A stretch of 64,000 nucleotides of DNA from G963704535 sp963704535 (GTDB taxonomy: Bacteria; Chloroflexota; Chloroflexia; Chloroflexales; Roseiflexaceae), in the NCBI GenBank assembly GCA_963704535.1, contig OY969916.1, forward strand, positions 10,106,001-10,170,000, read 5' to 3'. Below the pieces are notes generated by a model. It was not told the DNA's origin and ran no database searches. It saw nothing but the letters and a program-made list of their open reading frames with translations. Below are positions 1 to 7,273 of this stretch, piece after piece. The translations under genes and the position numbers were made by a program. Numbering within the stretch: position 1 is the first letter of the stretch; each line of letters starts with the position of its first letter.

Positions 1-834
1 TAAACTCGCGCAGGCTGTTGGTCGCTTCCAGGATATGCGGACTCATCGCCAGTAGGGGCGGGTCGGGCGGGTTGACCTGGCCGCAAGCCCACCAGTTGAA
101 ATCGATCAGGTCGCAGACCATGGTATTGATGCGCTCGGCGTGGGTCGTGCCGAGGACCGCGACGGCGGCGCGGGGAAGATCCTCCTCGCGAAGGATGCCG
201 GCGCGGATCGAGTCGTCGATGTCGTGGTTGATGTAGGCGACCGAGTTCGGCGATCTTAATGATCTGTCCCTCCAGCGTGCTGGCGACGCCCCAAGCGGTG
301 GCCATGATATCGCGGCGCGCTTTGGAGTGCAGGTAGATGCCCTCGCGCACCACGTAGGTCAGGTTGAGGCCCTGGCCGTCCTTTTCGAGGATCTCGACGA
401 CTCGGCGGCTCTGCTCGTTGTGCCGGAAGGAGTGCCCCAGGGCATGCGGAGATCGCCGCCTCGCCGGCGTGGCCGAAGGGCGCGTGGCCGAGGTCATGGC
501 CGAGCCCAATCGCCTCGACCAGGTCCTCGTTGAGCCGGAGCGCGCGGGCGACCGTCCTGGCGATCTGGGTGACCTCCAGCGTGTGGGTCAGCCGGGTGCG
601 GTAGTGATCGCCGAGCGGGGCGATAAACACCTGGGTCTTGTGCTTGAGCCGGCGGAATGGCTTGGAGTGGACAATTCGATCACGATCGCGCTGGAAGTGG
701 GTTCGCACCGGCAACTCCTCCTCTGCCCGCTCGCGCACCGCCGCATCGCTGAACGCCGCCAGCGGAGAGAGCCGCGCGCGCTCTTCAGCCTCCAGGCGCT
801 CACGGATGCCGGCGTGTGAGCGGGTCTTCGACAT
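1..834 (-). CDS. dgt: Deoxyguanosinetriphosphate triphosphohydrolase-like protein (partial, frameshifted)
   Basis: This is an HD-superfamily dNTP triphosphohydrolase (dGTPase type), which hydrolyses dNTPs to nucleoside and triphosphate. The start ATG at 834 follows an AGGAG ribosome site. The N-terminal part has the family segment with R.HT.EV, then GLGHDLGHAPFGHAGE, giving the HD metal ligands. The frame breaks near 450: the next frame continues with HALGHSFRHNEQSRRVVEILE and the SKARRDIM region. It breaks again near 247, after which VAYINHDIDDSIRAG, the classic dGTPase continuation, runs to the window edge, so the C-terminus is missing. Both breaks are single-base shifts with good continuation, so they look like consensus errors rather than decay. 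Identification of the family is secure; substrate specificity is not. Confidence 0.88.
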
Positions 835-892
835 GCAGATCTCCTGTTGCACGCCAGCGTTCACGGGTGGCGGGTCTGCTGAGGGTAAACGC

Positions 893-1402
893 TTATTCCA
901 GCGCTGATTCGGGGAGGGGGGCCGCCGGCGACATTGTACTACAACTCAAGGCGCGCCGCAATGCAACTGCCAGCGCTGCCAGCAGGTGAATGACGACGAT
1001 CGCCTGGAAGAAGATCCGGTGGCCGTTGGCGGCGGCAAGCGCCTGGGCTTCGGTCGTCGCGGCGAAGCAGTCGTACAGGCTGAACGTCCCGTGGACGACG
1101 GTACACGACTCGTAGCGCGCGGCGACGAACGCCGAGAAGAAATAGATGCAGAAGCAAACGAAGGCGGCCCACCAGCGCTCGGCCCGGCGGGCGAGGAACC
1201 AGCCCCAGAAGGTCGCGAACGGCGTGGCGAAGAAGACCCAGACGAGCGAGCGGAACTGCCACTCAGGGTAGGGAGGCGTCGTCAGGGAGCGGTTATAGAT
1301 CGCCCAGGCGGCGCCGAGCAGGGCCGCGCCGAAGATCAGGGCGAAGGTACGGACGTCAAGGGAGCGGTCGGAGGTTGGGCTTTGGATTATAGATCGGGCC
1401 AT
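893..1402 (-). CDS. Small polytopic membrane protein of unknown function
   Basis: A 169-residue protein that I cannot assign to a family. It has about four hydrophobic segments: near residues 18-36 (FALIFGAALLGAAWAIY), 50-70 (SLVWVFFATPFATFWGWFLA), 77-95 (WWAAFVCFCIYFFSAFVAA) and 128-150 (FFQAIVVIHLLAALAVAL). The loop before the last segment has two Cys (ESCTVVHGTFSLYDCFAATT), possibly a disulphide on the outer face. It lies between dgt and a divergently transcribed histidine phosphatase. No ribosome site stands out. The coding frame is uninterrupted and its hydrophobic pattern is coherent, which supports a real gene, but function is unknown. Confidence 0.6.
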   Translation of the reverse strand: MARSIIQSPTSDRSLDVRTFALIFGAALLGAAWAIYNRSLTTPPYPEWQFRSLVWVFFATPFATFWGWFLARRAERWWAAFVCFCIYFFSAFVAARYESCTVVHGTFSLYDCFAATTEAQALAAANGHRIFFQAIVVIHLLAALAVALRRALSCSTMSPAAPLPESALE

Positions 1403-1423
1403 TGCTATTGATCATTAACACGA

Positions 1424-1545
1424 GTTACGCGGTGGCGTTCGCAACGCTCTATTGCCTGCGGCAGCAAGGGACCACGGCTCCTGAGCCAGTCGAAGGGCTG
1501 CCGAAGGCTGAGACCACGCCTGGAAGATGATCGCGTAACTCCAGC
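1424..1545. repeat. Dispersed palindromic element, family A (core hairpin deleted)
   Basis: The left part (GGTGGCGTTCGCAACGC, then CGGCAGCAAGG) and the right part (GGCTCCTGAGCC.GTCGAAGG, then CTGCCGAAGGC) match the flanks of the copies at 6068-6262 and 54190-54410. The central long hairpin of those copies is absent here. The stretch 1403-1676 holds nothing else recognisable apart from the promoter region of the downstream phosphatase. Confidence 0.7.
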
Positions 1546-1676
1546 CATTAAGATATACAAACGTCATATCGCGCGGGCATTATAGCATAGCAGGAGCAAG
1601 GGGAGGAGAGGGCGCGGCGGGCTAAACTATGGTATTATACTGGGCGCACACAGATTAGGTAGTGTAAGGAGCGGCT

Positions 1677-2494
1677 GTGACTCTGCTTCTACTCATACGC
1701 CACGGCACGAACGACTGGGTTCATGGCCGGCTGGCGGGATGGACGCCAGGTGTCCACTTGAATGATGAGGGCCGCCGCCAGGCGGCGGCGCTGGCGGCCC
1801 GGCTGGGGCCGCTGCCGATCGACGCGATCTACGCTAGCCCACTGGAGCGCACGATCGAGACGGCCCAGGCAATCGCCGGGCCGCGCGGCTTGCCGCTGCG
1901 GATCGTCGAGGGGCTGGGCGAGGTGAAATACGGCGACTGGCAAGGCGCCGAGCTGAAGGAGCTGTACAAGCACGAGTTGTGGCCGGGCGTGCAGTTCTAC
2001 CCAAGCGGGACGCGCTTCCCCGGCGGCGAGAGTCTGGGTAAGTCGCAGATGCGGGTCGTCGCCACGATCGACGGCCTGCGGGCGCTGCATCCCAAAGGGG
2101 TGTTCGCAGTCGTATCGCACTGTGATATCATCAGGCTGGCGCTGGCCTACTATATCGGTATGCATGTGGATCTGTTCCAGCGGCTGGAATCTTCCCATGC
2201 TCGCTGACCGCAGTGGCGTTCACGCCGATGGGGCCGCGCCTGCTAACCTACAACGACGTCGGCTCGCTTGAGCACCTCAAGCCGAAGCCCGAGGAGCCGA
2301 AGCCGGAGGCGCAGCAGCAGCCGACGCCGGAGGGTGCCACGCCGCAGGTAGCGGCCGCCGAGCAGCCGGGCACGATGGAAACACCGGCGACTGAGGGCGC
2401 CACGCCGCAGGTAGCGGTCGCCGAGCAGTCCGGCGCGGCGGAGACAGCGGCGCCCAATGGTGTCGAGGCGCCGGCTGGGCCGGCATCATCGTGA
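1677..2494 (+). CDS. Histidine phosphatase family protein (MSMEG_4193-type putative phosphomutase), frameshifted
   Basis: A phosphoglycerate-mutase-superfamily enzyme. The catalytic RHG motif is at residues 8-10 (LLLIRHGTNDW), followed by YASPLERTIETA and, near the end of the first frame, the second catalytic His (VVSHCDIIRLALAYYIGM). The first frame stops at 2207. Near 2190 a one-base slip leads into the next frame (PCSLTAVAFTPMGPRLLTYNDVGSLEHL), the usual end of this family. An unusual Pro/Glu/Gln-rich tail of about 70 residues follows, containing a twice-repeated ATPQVA.AEQ block, and the stop is at 2494. The start is GTG at 1677 after AAGGAG. It is followed by DUF3090 and SCO1664-like genes, a trio conserved in Actinobacteria and Chloroflexi. 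Substrate is unknown; phosphatase is likelier than mutase. Confidence 0.85.
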
Positions 2495-2571
2495 GACTGC
2501 TCCGAGACTTTTTGAAACGGGGGAATTTGGGGGGCAAGTAACCAGCTTGCCCCGCCAATTTAGGTAGGATC

Positions 2572-3082
2572 ATGCCCGAGTTTACTTATGATCTCGATCC
2601 AGTCACGCGGATCACGACGCACGCGGTCGGCGAACCTGGCCAGCGGGTCTTCTACATCCAGGCCCGCCGCGACCGGCAGCTGATCACGCTGATCGCGGAA
2701 AAAGAGCAGGTTCGCGCGTTGGCGCAGGCGATCAACCAACTGCTGGATGACCTGACTGAGAAGAACCCGCTGCTCTCCTCGGGGGACGACATCGTCCTGG
2801 TGAGTGATATGAGCCTGGAGGAGCCGCTGGAGTCGAGCTTCCGCATCGCGCAGATGGGGCTCGGCTATGATGTCGACCGCGATATGGTCGTCCTGGTGAT
2901 GCAGGGCTTGCAGGAGGACGAGTCCGAAGTCGGCGCCGACGGCGCGCTTCAGCGCCACGCGCCAGCAGATGCGGGCGTTGAGCGAGCACGCCGGCCAGGT
3001 GGTCGCCCAGGGCCGCAGGATCTGCGGGAACTGCGGGCGGCCGATGGACCCGACCGGGCACTTTTGCCCCCAGATGAATTAG
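2572..3082 (+). CDS. DUF3090 family protein with C-terminal zinc ribbon, frameshifted
   Basis: A conserved protein of unknown function (DUF3090). The N-terminal 120 residues are typical: PEFTYDLDPVTRITTHAVGEPGQRVFYIQA, then the IAEKEQVRALAQAINQLL helix. Near 2940 the frame slips by one base. The alternative frame reads ATRQQMRALSEHAGQVVAQG and then a Cys-rich end (RRICGNCGRPMDP.GHFCPQ) with stop at 3082. This matches the known family tail, a small zinc ribbon (CxxC ... C). If the slip is ignored the first frame would run to 3165 through repeat DNA, which is artefactual. It is the middle gene of the phosphatase/DUF3090/SCO1664 trio. Confidence 0.85.
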
Positions 3083-3094
3083 CGGGAACTGAGG

Positions 3095-3161
3095 ATAGAG
3101 GGTGGAAAGTGGTTCTTGAGGGGCGGCCCCCTCAAACTCCCCCTTTTCAAAATTTCAACCT
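3095..3161. repeat. Dispersed palindromic element, family B
   Basis: The core is TTCTTGAGGGGCGGCCCCC followed by TCAAACTCCCCCTTTTCAAA: an inverted repeat of TTGAGGGG and CCCCTCAA with a flanking C-run. The same core recurs near 3908-4010, 18912-19040, 23703-23830, 26035-26150, 28963-29060, 32190-32245, 42460-42535 and, degenerate, 44110-44160. Confidence 0.75.
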
Positions 3162-3908
3162 ATGAGCGAAGGTTCTCAACCAAACGACATCGACGTCGCC
3201 GATGTGCTGGCGCTGCTGGCGCAGGGCGAGCTCGAAGTGCAGGGCATGCTGCCGTGGAGCAGCAACTATACGCTGCTGACGACGGTGCGCTCGAATGGTC
3301 TGACCGGGCTGGCGGTCTACAAGCCGCGGCGGGGCGAGCGGCCACTGTGGGACTTCCCGCGCGGCACGCTGTGCCAGCGCGAGGTGGCAGCGTATGTGCT
3401 CAGCGAGGCGCTTGGTTGGTCGTTGGTGCCGCCGACGATCCTGCGCGATGGGCCGTATGGTGTCGGGTCGGTCCAGTTGTTCATCGACGCCGAGGAGGAG
3501 TCGCACCTGTTCACGATGCAAAAGGAGCGCGGCTTCGAGACGGCGATCGAGCGCCTGTCGGTCTTCGACGTGCTGGCCAACAACGCCGATCGCAAGAGCG
3601 GTCACTGCCTGAAGGGCACCGACGGTCGGCTCTGGGCGATCGACCACGGGATCTGCTTTCACCACGAGCCCAAGCTCCGCACCGTGCTGTGGGACTTCGC
3701 CGGCCAGGCGCTGTGCGCCGAGATCCTGGGGGACCTGCGGGCGCTGCGCGAGCGCATGCGCGGCGGGGACGAGCTGGTCAAGATGTTTGAGCGCCTGCTC
3801 TCGACCGACGAGCTGAAGGCCCTGCGCCGCCGAGTCGATCGGCTGGTGGACAGCGGCAAGCACCCCGATCCAGGCCGTGGGCGCAATATCCCCTGGCCGC
3901 CGGTGTGA
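3162..3908 (+). CDS. SCO1664 family protein (phosphatidylinositol-kinase-like fold)
   Basis: A 248-residue protein of the SCO1664 family, thought to have a PI3/4-kinase-like fold; its activity is unproven. Visible family blocks are the N-terminal LLAQGELEVQGMLPWSSNYT, the lysine-containing AVYKPRRGERPLWDFPRGTL, and the later segment FDVLANNADRKSGH followed by IDHGICFH, which resembles the catalytic and metal-binding loops of that fold (N..D..K..H and D). It is the third member of a conserved trio with the histidine phosphatase and DUF3090 genes. The C-terminus is intact. Start ATG at 3162 lies directly behind a family B repeat, so the ribosome site is unclear. Confidence 0.85.
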   Translation: MSEGSQPNDIDVADVLALLAQGELEVQGMLPWSSNYTLLTTVRSNGLTGLAVYKPRRGERPLWDFPRGTLCQREVAAYVLSEALGWSLVPPTILRDGPYGVGSVQLFIDAEEESHLFTMQKERGFETAIERLSVFDVLANNADRKSGHCLKGTDGRLWAIDHGICFHHEPKLRTVLWDFAGQALCAEILGDLRALRERMRGGDELVKMFERLLSTDELKALRRRVDRLVDSGKHPDPGRGRNIPWPPV

Positions 3909-4012
3909 GAGACTGTTTGAAAAGGGGGAGTTTGAGGGGAACGCCCCTCAAGAATCTCCTTTCCACCACGGATCGTAGATGAGACAACGCCCTTTTCAAA
4001 CAGTTTATGAGA
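3908..4012. repeat. Dispersed palindromic element, family B (double)
   Basis: GACTGTTTGAAAAGGGGGAG, then TTTGAGGGGAACGCCCCTCAA, then a CCACCACGGATCG tail, ending in CCCTTTTCAAACAG, so the outer ends (CTGTTTGAAAAGGG and CCCTTTTCAAACAG) are inverted repeats enclosing the inner palindrome. It sits just past the SCO1664 stop and could act as a terminator. Confidence 0.75.
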
Positions 4013-4058
4013 GCGGTCGTTGGAGAAGCATGATGATTGAGAGCCAGGAGGACTCACA

Positions 4059-5084
4059 ATGACTGGTGAGTTGAAGCAGTTTGCCGGCAACGGCGCCGAC
4101 GACATGTACGATATCATTATTGTGGGGGCGGGGCCGACCGGCCTGTTCGCCTCGTTCTATGCCGGCATGCGCGGGATGAAGACCCTGATCCTCGACGCGC
4201 TGCCGGAGGTCGGCGGGCAGGTGGCGGTGCTGTACCCGGAGAAGTTCATCTACGATGTGCCCGGATTCCCCAAGATCCACGGTCGCGATCTGGTAAAGAA
4301 CCTGCTCGATCAGGCGATGACCTTCCACCCGGAGATCAACCTTGAGGAGCAGGTGGTGGACCTCAAGGTCCACGGCGAGCGCGACATCGCGCTGACGACC
4401 ACCAAGCAAGCCTACCGCACGCGCTCGGTGCTGATCAGCGCCGGAGTCGGGGCGTTCTCGCCGAACAAGATCGCAGTGCCGGGCGCGGCCCAGTTCGAGG
4501 GCAACGGCGTTGGCTACTTCGTCAAGGAGAAGGTGGCCTTTCGCGGCAAGCGCCTGCTGATCGTCGGCGGCGGCGATAGCGCGGTGGACTGGGCGCTGAA
4601 CCTGAAGGACTACGCCCGGCAGATCACGCTGATCCACCGGCGCGACCAGTTCCGAGCCCACGAGCACTCGGTGGCCGAGCTGCGTAACTCGCCGGTCGAC
4701 ATCAAGCTGTTCTACGAGCTGAAGGAGCTTCACGGCGATGGCAAGCTCCAGGCGGCGACGATCTTCGACAACAAGACCAATGAGGAGCTGGATCTAGAGA
4801 TCGATGCGGTCCTGGCCTTCCTGGGGTTCAAGGCCGACGCCGGCCCGATCAAGAACTGGGGGCTGGAGATGGAGGGCAAAGGGCGGGCGATCAAGGTCGG
4901 CCCGCACTACGAGACCAGTCTGCCGGGCGTCTTCGCCGCCGGCGACATTGCCGGGGCGCCGGTCAAGCTGGATCTGATCGCGGTCTGCTTCGGGCAGGCG
5001 GCGGTGGCGGTCAACTCGGCCAAGGCGTTCGTCGATCCGAAGGCCAAGGTGTTCCCCGGCCACAGCTCGGAGATGCGGCTCTGA
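4059..5084 (+). CDS. Ferredoxin-NADP reductase, thioredoxin-reductase-like type
   Basis: A 341-residue flavoprotein that should transfer electrons between reduced ferredoxin and NADP(H). It has the FAD motif IIIVGAGPTGLFASFYAGMRG, the GGQVAVLYPEK block typical of TrxR-like FNRs, an NADP Rossmann motif (LLIVGGGDSAVDWALNL) and the C-terminal FAD motif VFAAGDIAGAP. The CxxC redox pair of true thioredoxin reductases is absent between the two halves, which argues for FNR. Start ATG at 4059 follows CCAGGAGGA at good spacing. A ferredoxin (31.8 kb) and a ferredoxin-dependent 2-oxoacid oxidoreductase (24-27 kb) in the same window are plausible partners. Confidence 0.92.
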   Translation: MTGELKQFAGNGADDMYDIIIVGAGPTGLFASFYAGMRGMKTLILDALPEVGGQVAVLYPEKFIYDVPGFPKIHGRDLVKNLLDQAMTFHPEINLEEQVVDLKVHGERDIALTTTKQAYRTRSVLISAGVGAFSPNKIAVPGAAQFEGNGVGYFVKEKVAFRGKRLLIVGGGDSAVDWALNLKDYARQITLIHRRDQFRAHEHSVAELRNSPVDIKLFYELKELHGDGKLQAATIFDNKTNEELDLEIDAVLAFLGFKADAGPIKNWGLEMEGKGRAIKVGPHYETSLPGVFAAGDIAGAPVKLDLIAVCFGQAAVAVNSAKAFVDPKAKVFPGHSSEMRL

Positions 5085-5087
5085 TGC

Positions 5088-5165
5088 GTGAAGGGGTGCA
5101 GGGGTGAAAGGGTGAAGGGGTGAACGGGAACTCTCGTTCACCCCTTCACCCTTTCACCCCTTCAG
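5088..5165. repeat. Heptanucleotide tandem repeat (GGGTGAA unit) forming an inverted hairpin
   Basis: Runs of GGGTGAA/GGGGTGA units on the left face the complementary TTCACCC units on the right around AACGGGAACTCTCGTT. It fills the gap between the convergent stops of the FNR gene and the LmbE-type gene and may act as a bidirectional terminator. Confidence 0.85.
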
Positions 5166-5168
5166 ACG

Positions 5169-6035
5169 CTAGCGGATGCCGGCGAACAGATCGTCCTCGT
5201 AGCCGTCGGTCGGGGGGAGCGCGACGCGCGAGGCCATGCGGATGAAGTATTCGCTGCCGAATGTGTCCTGGGCGATATCGTCTGGGATGGAGAGGAATGG
5301 GCTGTCGGCGGCGATCTGGGTGCGGTGGACGCGCAGGGCGTCGAGCTTGAGGGCCATGAAGGGGCGCACGTCGATCGCGGTGGTGATCAGCTCGTCGGGC
5401 ACGGTGAAGCGGGTGATGTCGAAGTCGGGGTTGTCGAGCGGCGAGCGGAGGCCACGGGCGCGCATCTGCTCCCAGGAGCGCTGGCGCAGGCTGCGCGGCG
5501 CGTTGATCGAGTAGAGCTTCAGCGGGGACCAGGGCGCGCCGGCGGTGGGGTAGCGCGCCGCGTCGCCGGCGGCGTCAAAGGCGGCCACGGTGGCCCGGTG
5601 GCAGGCGATGTGGTCGGGGTGGCCGTAGCCGCCGGACTCGTTGTAGGAGACCAGCACATGCGGGCGATAGGCGCGCACGAGCCGGACCAGTCGCTCGGTC
5701 GCCTCGTCGGGGTCGGCGGTGTTGAAACATTCCGGGTGCTGGTTGGATGGCGTGCCGGCCATGCCTGAGTCGCGGTAGCCCAGGATCTCCAGGTCGCTGA
5801 TGCCAAGGATCGCGATCGCCTGGCTGAGTTCCTCGCGCCGGACCTCGCTCAACCGGGCCTTGGTCTCGGGCGTGTTCAGCTCCGGGTCGACGATCTCGCC
5901 CTCCTCGCCGAGCGTGGCGGTGACGAGGACGGTGCGAACGCCCTCGCCATGGTAGCGGGCCAGGGTGCCGCCGGTGCCGATGACCTCGTCGTCAGGGTGG
6001 GCATGGACAACCATGAGTGTAAGTGGTGCAGTCAT
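5169..6035 (-). CDS. LmbE/PIG-L family zinc-dependent N-deacetylase (MshB/Mca-like)
   Basis: A 288-residue metal-dependent deacetylase. The zinc motif AHPDDE is at residues 12-17 (VVHAHPDDEVIGTGGTLARY) and the third ligand site is GGYGHPDHIACHRATV. The length and the EVRREELSQAIAILGI and YRDSGMAG blocks resemble the MshB/Mca branch (deacetylation of GlcNAc-Ins, or mycothiol-conjugate amidase). That branch in Chloroflexi also covers other thiol or sugar substrates, so the precise role is open. Start ATG at 6035; the C-terminus ends at the heptamer array. A family A repeat lies upstream. Confidence 0.88.
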   Translation of the reverse strand: MTAPLTLMVVHAHPDDEVIGTGGTLARYHGEGVRTVLVTATLGEEGEIVDPELNTPETKARLSEVRREELSQAIAILGISDLEILGYRDSGMAGTPSNQHPECFNTADPDEATERLVRLVRAYRPHVLVSYNESGGYGHPDHIACHRATVAAFDAAGDAARYPTAGAPWSPLKLYSINAPRSLRQRSWEQMRARGLRSPLDNPDFDITRFTVPDELITTAIDVRPFMALKLDALRVHRTQIAADSPFLSIPDDIAQDTFGSEYFIRMASRVALPPTDGYEDDLFAGIR

Positions 6036-6067
6036 TGATTCTTTGCCTTCTCAAAAACAAGCGGTCG

Positions 6068-6262
6068 TCTATCAAGTGTGGCTTTGGCCTTCGGCAGCCC
6101 TTCGACAGGCTCAGGAGCCGAGGTACTCTTTCTTTCTTTTATCGACGATTTTTGCCCGGCCGGGCAAAAATCGTCGATAAAAGAGGTGAAGTACCTTGCT
6201 GCCGAACTTCCTGAGCTTGTCGAAGGGCAGGCAATAGCGGCGTTGCGGACGCCACTGCGTAA
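6068..6262. repeat. Dispersed palindromic element, family A (complete copy)
   Basis: The core at 6136-6183 is a near-perfect inverted repeat: TTATCGACGATTTTTGCCCG against CGGGCAAAAATCGTCGATAA. It is flanked by CCTTCGGCAGCCCTTCGACA and GCTCAGGAGCC on the left and by GCTGCCGAACTTCCTGAGC, TTGTCGAAGGGCAG and a GCGGCGTTGCGGACGCCACT end on the right. Similar copies are at 44165-44313 and 54190-54410, the bare hairpin is at 9545-9588, and a deleted copy is at 1424-1545. Confidence 0.85.
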
Positions 6263-6365
6263 CTCTTGTGATCTCCGTCTATTATAGACGGCTTTCTTAT
6301 CGATTGCTCAGGGAGGCGAGGCTCGGTATAATACGGGGGTGTTTAGAACGGAGTCGAGGAAGATT

Positions 6366-7196
6366 ATGACTGAGCCAATCGCCGCCGAGATCCAGCAGCT
6401 TGTCCAGGAGGGGCGCGCGGCGGCCCTGGCCGGGGATACATTCGCGGCGCGGGCCAGCTTTCGCCGCGCCACCGAGCTGGATCCAGCCTGCGCCGATGCC
6501 TGGCTGGGCCTGAGCGGGGTGGTGCCGATCCTGGCCGAGAAGCGCGACTACCTCCAGCGCGTCCTGGCGCTCACGCCCGAGAGCACCGAGGCCTCGGCGA
6601 GCCTGCGCTATGTCGAGAAGCTGCTGGCCGAGGGGTTACAGATCGCCCCGTCGCGGCGCCGCGAGGAGCAGATCGCCTCCGGCAACGCCTCGCCGATCCT
6701 TTCGGCGCCGGAGCCGGATGTCGCGTCGGCGGTCGAGTACTGCTACCGGCATCCCGACCGCGAGACCGGGCTGCACTGCTCGGTGTGTGGGCGCCCGATC
6801 TGCGCCGAGTGCGCGACGGTGACTCCGGTAGGCCAGATCTGCCCGGACGACCGGCGGGTGCGCCGGCCGCTCAACTACCAGGTCTCGGCCGGCGCGGTGA
6901 TCGTGGCGGCGCTGGTGGCGCTGTTCGCCTCGGCGCTGGTGGCGTTCCTGCTTTCGCTGTTCCAGCTGGGTTTTTTCGGGATCTTTATTATGTTTATGGT
7001 CGGCCCGGCGATCGCCGAGTTCATTGTGCGGATCGTCGATCGATTCACGAAGCTCAAGCGCGGCCGGCCCATGCAGATCGCGGTCGGCGTCGCGATGGCG
7101 CTGGGCACGCTGCCCTTTGTGCTGCTGTCGGGCAACCTGCTGCTGATCATCTTCCTGGTGGTCGGTATCACTACGGCGGTGGCCCGGCTGCGGTAA
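6366..7196 (+). CDS. TPR/zinc-finger membrane protein
   Basis: I choose the ATG at 6366 (MTEPIAAE) because GGAAGAT lies just upstream; an in-frame start at 6339 adds nine unlikely residues. Residues about 10-100 form a short TPR-like region (AAALAGDTFAARASFRRATELDPACADAWLGLSGV). Next comes a B-box-like cysteine/histidine zinc site (YCYRHPDRETGLHCSVCGRPICAECA...QICPDD), and then about four hydrophobic segments to the C-terminus (AGAVIVAALVALFASALVAFLLSL, FFGIFIMFMVGPAI, then two more). The same arrangement of TPR, zinc finger and membrane domain is common in Chloroflexi; its function is unknown. Confidence 0.75.
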   Translation: MTEPIAAEIQQLVQEGRAAALAGDTFAARASFRRATELDPACADAWLGLSGVVPILAEKRDYLQRVLALTPESTEASASLRYVEKLLAEGLQIAPSRRREEQIASGNASPILSAPEPDVASAVEYCYRHPDRETGLHCSVCGRPICAECATVTPVGQICPDDRRVRRPLNYQVSAGAVIVAALVALFASALVAFLLSLFQLGFFGIFIMFMVGPAIAEFIVRIVDRFTKLKRGRPMQIAVGVAMALGTLPFVLLSGNLLLIIFLVVGITTAVARLR

Positions 7197-7273
7197 GGGC
7201 TTGTTAGAAAATATGGACATGACCTGCTGGGATGCGCGGGCATGGCCACTTGCAGCCGATCGGGTGGCTAGCC

